DNA of 64,000 bases, taken from positions 124,001-188,000 of the forward strand of contig NZ_VIQT01000021.1 of the NCBI RefSeq assembly GCF_010206195.1, read 5' to 3'. The notes beneath the pieces are model-generated. The model had not been told where the DNA came from. It made no database searches and saw nothing but the letters and a program-made list of their open reading frames with translations. Both the position numbers and the translations under genes were made by a program. The DNA is from Anaerotruncus colihominis (GTDB lineage Bacteria; Bacillota; Clostridia; Oscillospirales; Ruminococcaceae). This document shows, in pieces, positions 61,826-64,000 of this stretch (the first letter of the stretch is position 1; each line of letters starts with the position of its first letter).

Positions 61826-62269
61826 TTATTCACAAGGTTCAACGATCAATTTCACGCCGTCGATCGCAAGCACGCGCACTTTCGTATTTTCCGCGATGGC
61901 GTCTTTGCTTGTGGAGCGCGCGCTCCAGTCCAGGCCGTTCACCTTGACGCGGCCGGCGGCCAGGTCATTGTCGATCGCCTGGAGCACCACGCCCACCTGG
62001 CCAATGACGCTGTCCGCGTTTGTGCTCTGCTTTTTGACATGCAGCAGCTTTTTGGCGAGCGGGCGTGTCGCTGCCAGCAGCACCCCGGCCACAATTACAA
62101 AGATCAAAAGCTGCGACGGCCAGGGGATGTCGATCAAGGCTGTTACAAGGGCCGTTACGGCCGCGCCGATCGCCAACCAAATGGAAACAAGCTGGACGGT
62201 CAGGCCCTCCGCGACCGCAAAGGCGATCCCAAGCGCGAGCCAGATGATCGGTACATAGTTTAATTCCAT
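61826..62269 (-). CDS. NfeD family membrane protein (short form)
   Basis: 147 residues. Three hydrophobic segments in 7-68 (VPIIWLALGIAFAVAEGLTV, SIWLAIGAAVTALVTAL, SQLLIFVIVAGVLLAATRPL), then a C-terminal OB-fold domain (GQVGVVLQAIDNDLAAGRVK and TKVRVLAIDGVKLIVEP). Lacks the ClpP-like protease domain of long NfeD. Stands 24 nt before the SPFH gene, the usual microdomain pair. RBS AGGGAGG. Confidence 0.92.
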   Translation of the reverse strand: MELNYVPIIWLALGIAFAVAEGLTVQLVSIWLAIGAAVTALVTALIDIPWPSQLLIFVIVAGVLLAATRPLAKKLLHVKKQSTNADSVIGQVGVVLQAIDNDLAAGRVKVNGLDWSARSTSKDAIAENTKVRVLAIDGVKLIVEPCE

Positions 62270-62324
62270 GCTGGCAATCCTCCCTTCCTGATATACGGCC
62301 GGTCCCCACAGGAACCGTTGTGTT

Positions 62325-62405
62325 TATGATACCATGTCCGCGAAGCGGCATGGTATAGCTGTTTGCCCTGCATATATTGTACCACATTTCATGCTTATTT
62401 CACAA
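62325..62405 (-). promoter_or_regulatory. Promoter and leader hairpin of the nfeD-SPFH operon
   Basis: Minus strand TTGTGA (62400-62405), 18-nt spacer, TACAAT (62376-62381). The leader RNA then folds as CTATACCATG, an inner CCGC-TTCG-CGG stem and CATGGTAT (62325-62356). No T-run follows; it may stabilise the mRNA. The segment 62406-62573 shows no gene. Confidence 0.6.
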
Positions 62406-62578
62406 TACGCGAATGAATTCCTATTCTGAAATTTCTGCCTACACGGATTTTTCGCAGCGCGTCATTGCGCTCTATCTTGTCCGATCGAACGCGCACGCGC
62501 CCAATCGCCCCCATACGTCCGACTGGCCGTTCTTGCCGGAGCATTGCCCTGCATGCTGTGTGGCCTTTCTTTCAAAAA

Positions 62579-62617
62579 AGCCCCCGCGTGAAGCGACATG
62601 CTTTGCGCGGGGGCTTT
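62579..62617 (-). terminator. Terminator of the serC-serA operon
   Basis: Minus strand AAGCCCCCGCG and CGCGGGGGCTT arms (11 bp) around a 17-nt loop, followed by a TTTTTT run, 13 nt beyond the serA stop codon. Confidence 0.85.
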
Positions 62618-62629
62618 GATATATGTGTT

Positions 62630-63796
62630 TTAACGATAGATGGTCACGCGGATCACATCCTCAACGGCGCGCAGCTTGGCGGCCAGCTCATCGGTCGGCG
62701 CGCCCTTGAGATCGATCATCGTGTACGCGTAGTTCTGACGCGATTTATTTGTCAGATTTTCAATATTCATACCCGCGTCGGAAATCAGCACAGAAATTTT
62801 CGTCAGCATCGCGGGAATATTCCGGTGAATCAGCGCAACACGGAAATCACCGCTGCGCGGCATTGAAACGGACGGCATATTGACGGAATTTTTGATGTTC
62901 CCATTTTCCAGATAGTCGACCAGTTCCTCCGCCGCCATACGGGCGCAGTTATCCTCGCTTTCCGGTGTGGATGCGCCCAGATGCGGAATCGCCATAACGC
63001 CGGGATGGCCGAGCAGCTCGTCGCTCGGAAAATCTGTGAAATAGCAGCGGATCTGTTTTTCCTCCAGCCCGGCGAGCAGATCCTCATTGATAACCAGATC
63101 GCCGCGCGCAAAGTTGAGCAGGCGCACGCCATGGCGCATCATCTGAATGGACTGCGAATTGATCATGCCCTTTGTTTCCGGCGTGGAAGGAATATGCAGC
63201 GTGATAAAATCACAGTTTTCATAGATCTCCTTCAGGCTGGCCGCGCGGCGGATGCTGCGCGAAACGTTCCAGGCTGTCTCAACCGACATATACGGGTCGT
63301 ATCCCCAGACCTCCATATCAAGATGGCGGGCAAAATTCGCTATGCGCGCGCCGATCGCGCCCAAACCGACCACACCGAGCGATTTTCCGGCCAGCTCCGG
63401 ACCAACAAACTGCGATTTTCCCTTTTCAACCAACTTGGGCACCTCGTCGCCCTGTCCTTTGAGCGTCTGCGCCCACTCCATCGCTGGGTATACCCTGCGT
63501 GCGGACATCAAAAGCGCGCAGATCACCAGCTCCTTAACAGCGTTGGCGTTGGCGCCGGGGGTGTTGAATACGACGATGCCCTGCTCGCTGCACCGCTCCA
63601 CAGGGATGTTGTTGACTCCCGCGCCGGCGCGCGCGATGGCCGCAAGCTCGGGACCGAGCTCCATATCGTGCATTGCGGCCGACCGGACCAAAATGCCGTT
63701 GGGAATCTCGACATGGTCGCCGCAAACATATTTGCTGCGGTCAAATACATCCATTCCATAGGGGCTGATCTTATTAAGCGTTTTAATATGATACAT
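62630..63796 (-). CDS. serA: D-3-phosphoglycerate dehydrogenase
   Basis: First step of serine synthesis. 388 residues from MYHIKTLNKISPYGMDVF behind AAGGAG. Rossmann signature SLGVVGLGAIGARIANFARH near 142-161, active-site Arg in LLNFARGDLVINED near 226, Glu in the following loop and His in IPHLGASTPESEDNC near 270. The end (about 318-388) is an ACT domain (RNIPAMLTKISVLISDAGMN), suggesting serine feedback. The adjacent serC is the next enzyme. Confidence 0.95.
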   Translation of the reverse strand: MYHIKTLNKISPYGMDVFDRSKYVCGDHVEIPNGILVRSAAMHDMELGPELAAIARAGAGVNNIPVERCSEQGIVVFNTPGANANAVKELVICALLMSARRVYPAMEWAQTLKGQGDEVPKLVEKGKSQFVGPELAGKSLGVVGLGAIGARIANFARHLDMEVWGYDPYMSVETAWNVSRSIRRAASLKEIYENCDFITLHIPSTPETKGMINSQSIQMMRHGVRLLNFARGDLVINEDLLAGLEEKQIRCYFTDFPSDELLGHPGVMAIPHLGASTPESEDNCARMAAEELVDYLENGNIKNSVNMPSVSMPRSGDFRVALIHRNIPAMLTKISVLISDAGMNIENLTNKSRQNYAYTMIDLKGAPTDELAAKLRAVEDVIRVTIYR

Positions 63797-63797
63797 A

Positions 63798-64000
63798 TCA
63801 GGCGTTCTCCTTTTCAAAGCGCGCCATCAGCGCAGCCAGCTTTTCGACGCCTTCAACCGGCATCGCATTGTAAATGGAAGCGCGCATACCGCCCACGGAA
63901 CGATGGCCCTTCAGGTTGATAAATCCGGCTTTTTTCGCCTCAGCGACAAATTTGGCGTCAAGTTCGTCGCTGCCTGTCACAAACGGGATGTTCATCAGCG
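63798..64000 (-). CDS. serC: Phosphoserine aminotransferase, C-terminal part (cut by window edge)
   Basis: Last 67 codons visible: [20 protein letters not shown], then [20 protein letters not shown] and [20 protein letters not shown]. The [17 protein letters not shown] motif is the SerC C-terminal signature. Stops 1 nt before the serA start codon, so the two enzymes are translationally coupled. Confidence 0.95.
   Translation of the reverse strand, partial: LMNIPFVTGSDELDAKFVAEAKKAGFINLKGHRSVGGMRASIYNAMPVEGVEKLAALMARFEKENA

Overview
The window looks like a chromosomal segment from a GC-rich member of the Clostridia, probably an Oscillospirales/Ruminococcaceae-like gut anaerobe. The evidence is strong GGAGG ribosome-binding sites, an unbroken S10-spc-alpha ribosomal supercluster with map, a KOW protein and infA inside it, zinc-ribbon forms of S14, S4, L36 and L24, FabK as the enoyl-ACP reductase, rubrerythrin, and GTP-type PEP carboxykinase. 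The genus is an inference. No rRNA, tRNA, phage gene, transposase gene or CRISPR array was seen.

Layout: (1) 1-2.6 kb: 5' part of gltX, ruvX and a histidine phosphatase, with a hairpin cluster, a 165-bp MITE-like element and an inverted-repeat element between them. (2) 2.6-3.2 kb: a low-GC GNAT gene with its own promoter. (3) 3.5-20.3 kb: a membrane protein, then the ribosomal supercluster read leftwards from rpsJ to rplQ, with a promoter and a terminator-like hairpin in the leader. (4) 20.5-24.8 kb: a membrane protein, an archaeal/eukaryote-type prolyl-tRNA synthetase, a BI-1 family protein and a second low-GC cassette with a broken gene. (5) 24.8-32.8 kb: fatty-acid synthesis (fabH-K-G-F-Z-acpP leftwards, fabD divergent), then aroE-aroK. 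(6) 33.2-39.6 kb: nucleotidyltransferase, rubrerythrin, two adjacent exported-protein genes broken by in-frame stops, pckA, tsaD-rimI. (7) 39.6-48.9 kb: polA, dusB, trmB, ilvBN, a membrane protein, a second MITE copy and a BtuF-like lipoprotein. (8) 49.3-57.4 kb: a complete ornithine/arginine operon argG-H-C-J-B-D-F with ARG-box-like sites at its promoter. (9) 57.8-64 kb: flavin reductase-like protein, hflX, a DUF1638 protein, an SPFH/NfeD pair and serC-serA.

The most unusual content is a modular repeat system at seven sites (about 3.2, 21.1-21.9, 27.1, 32.8, 44.1, 49.0-49.3 and 58.3-58.9 kb). A modules are short palindromes around TTTTTTGAAAAAA. B modules are 41-bp tandem units. C modules are structured elements of about 220 bp whose stems differ in sequence between copies yet stay complementary. 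The order is always A then B then (optionally) C, in the direction of transcription of the gene just upstream, and A often supplies that gene's stop codon. Two other dispersed repeat families and two matched low-GC cassettes are also present.
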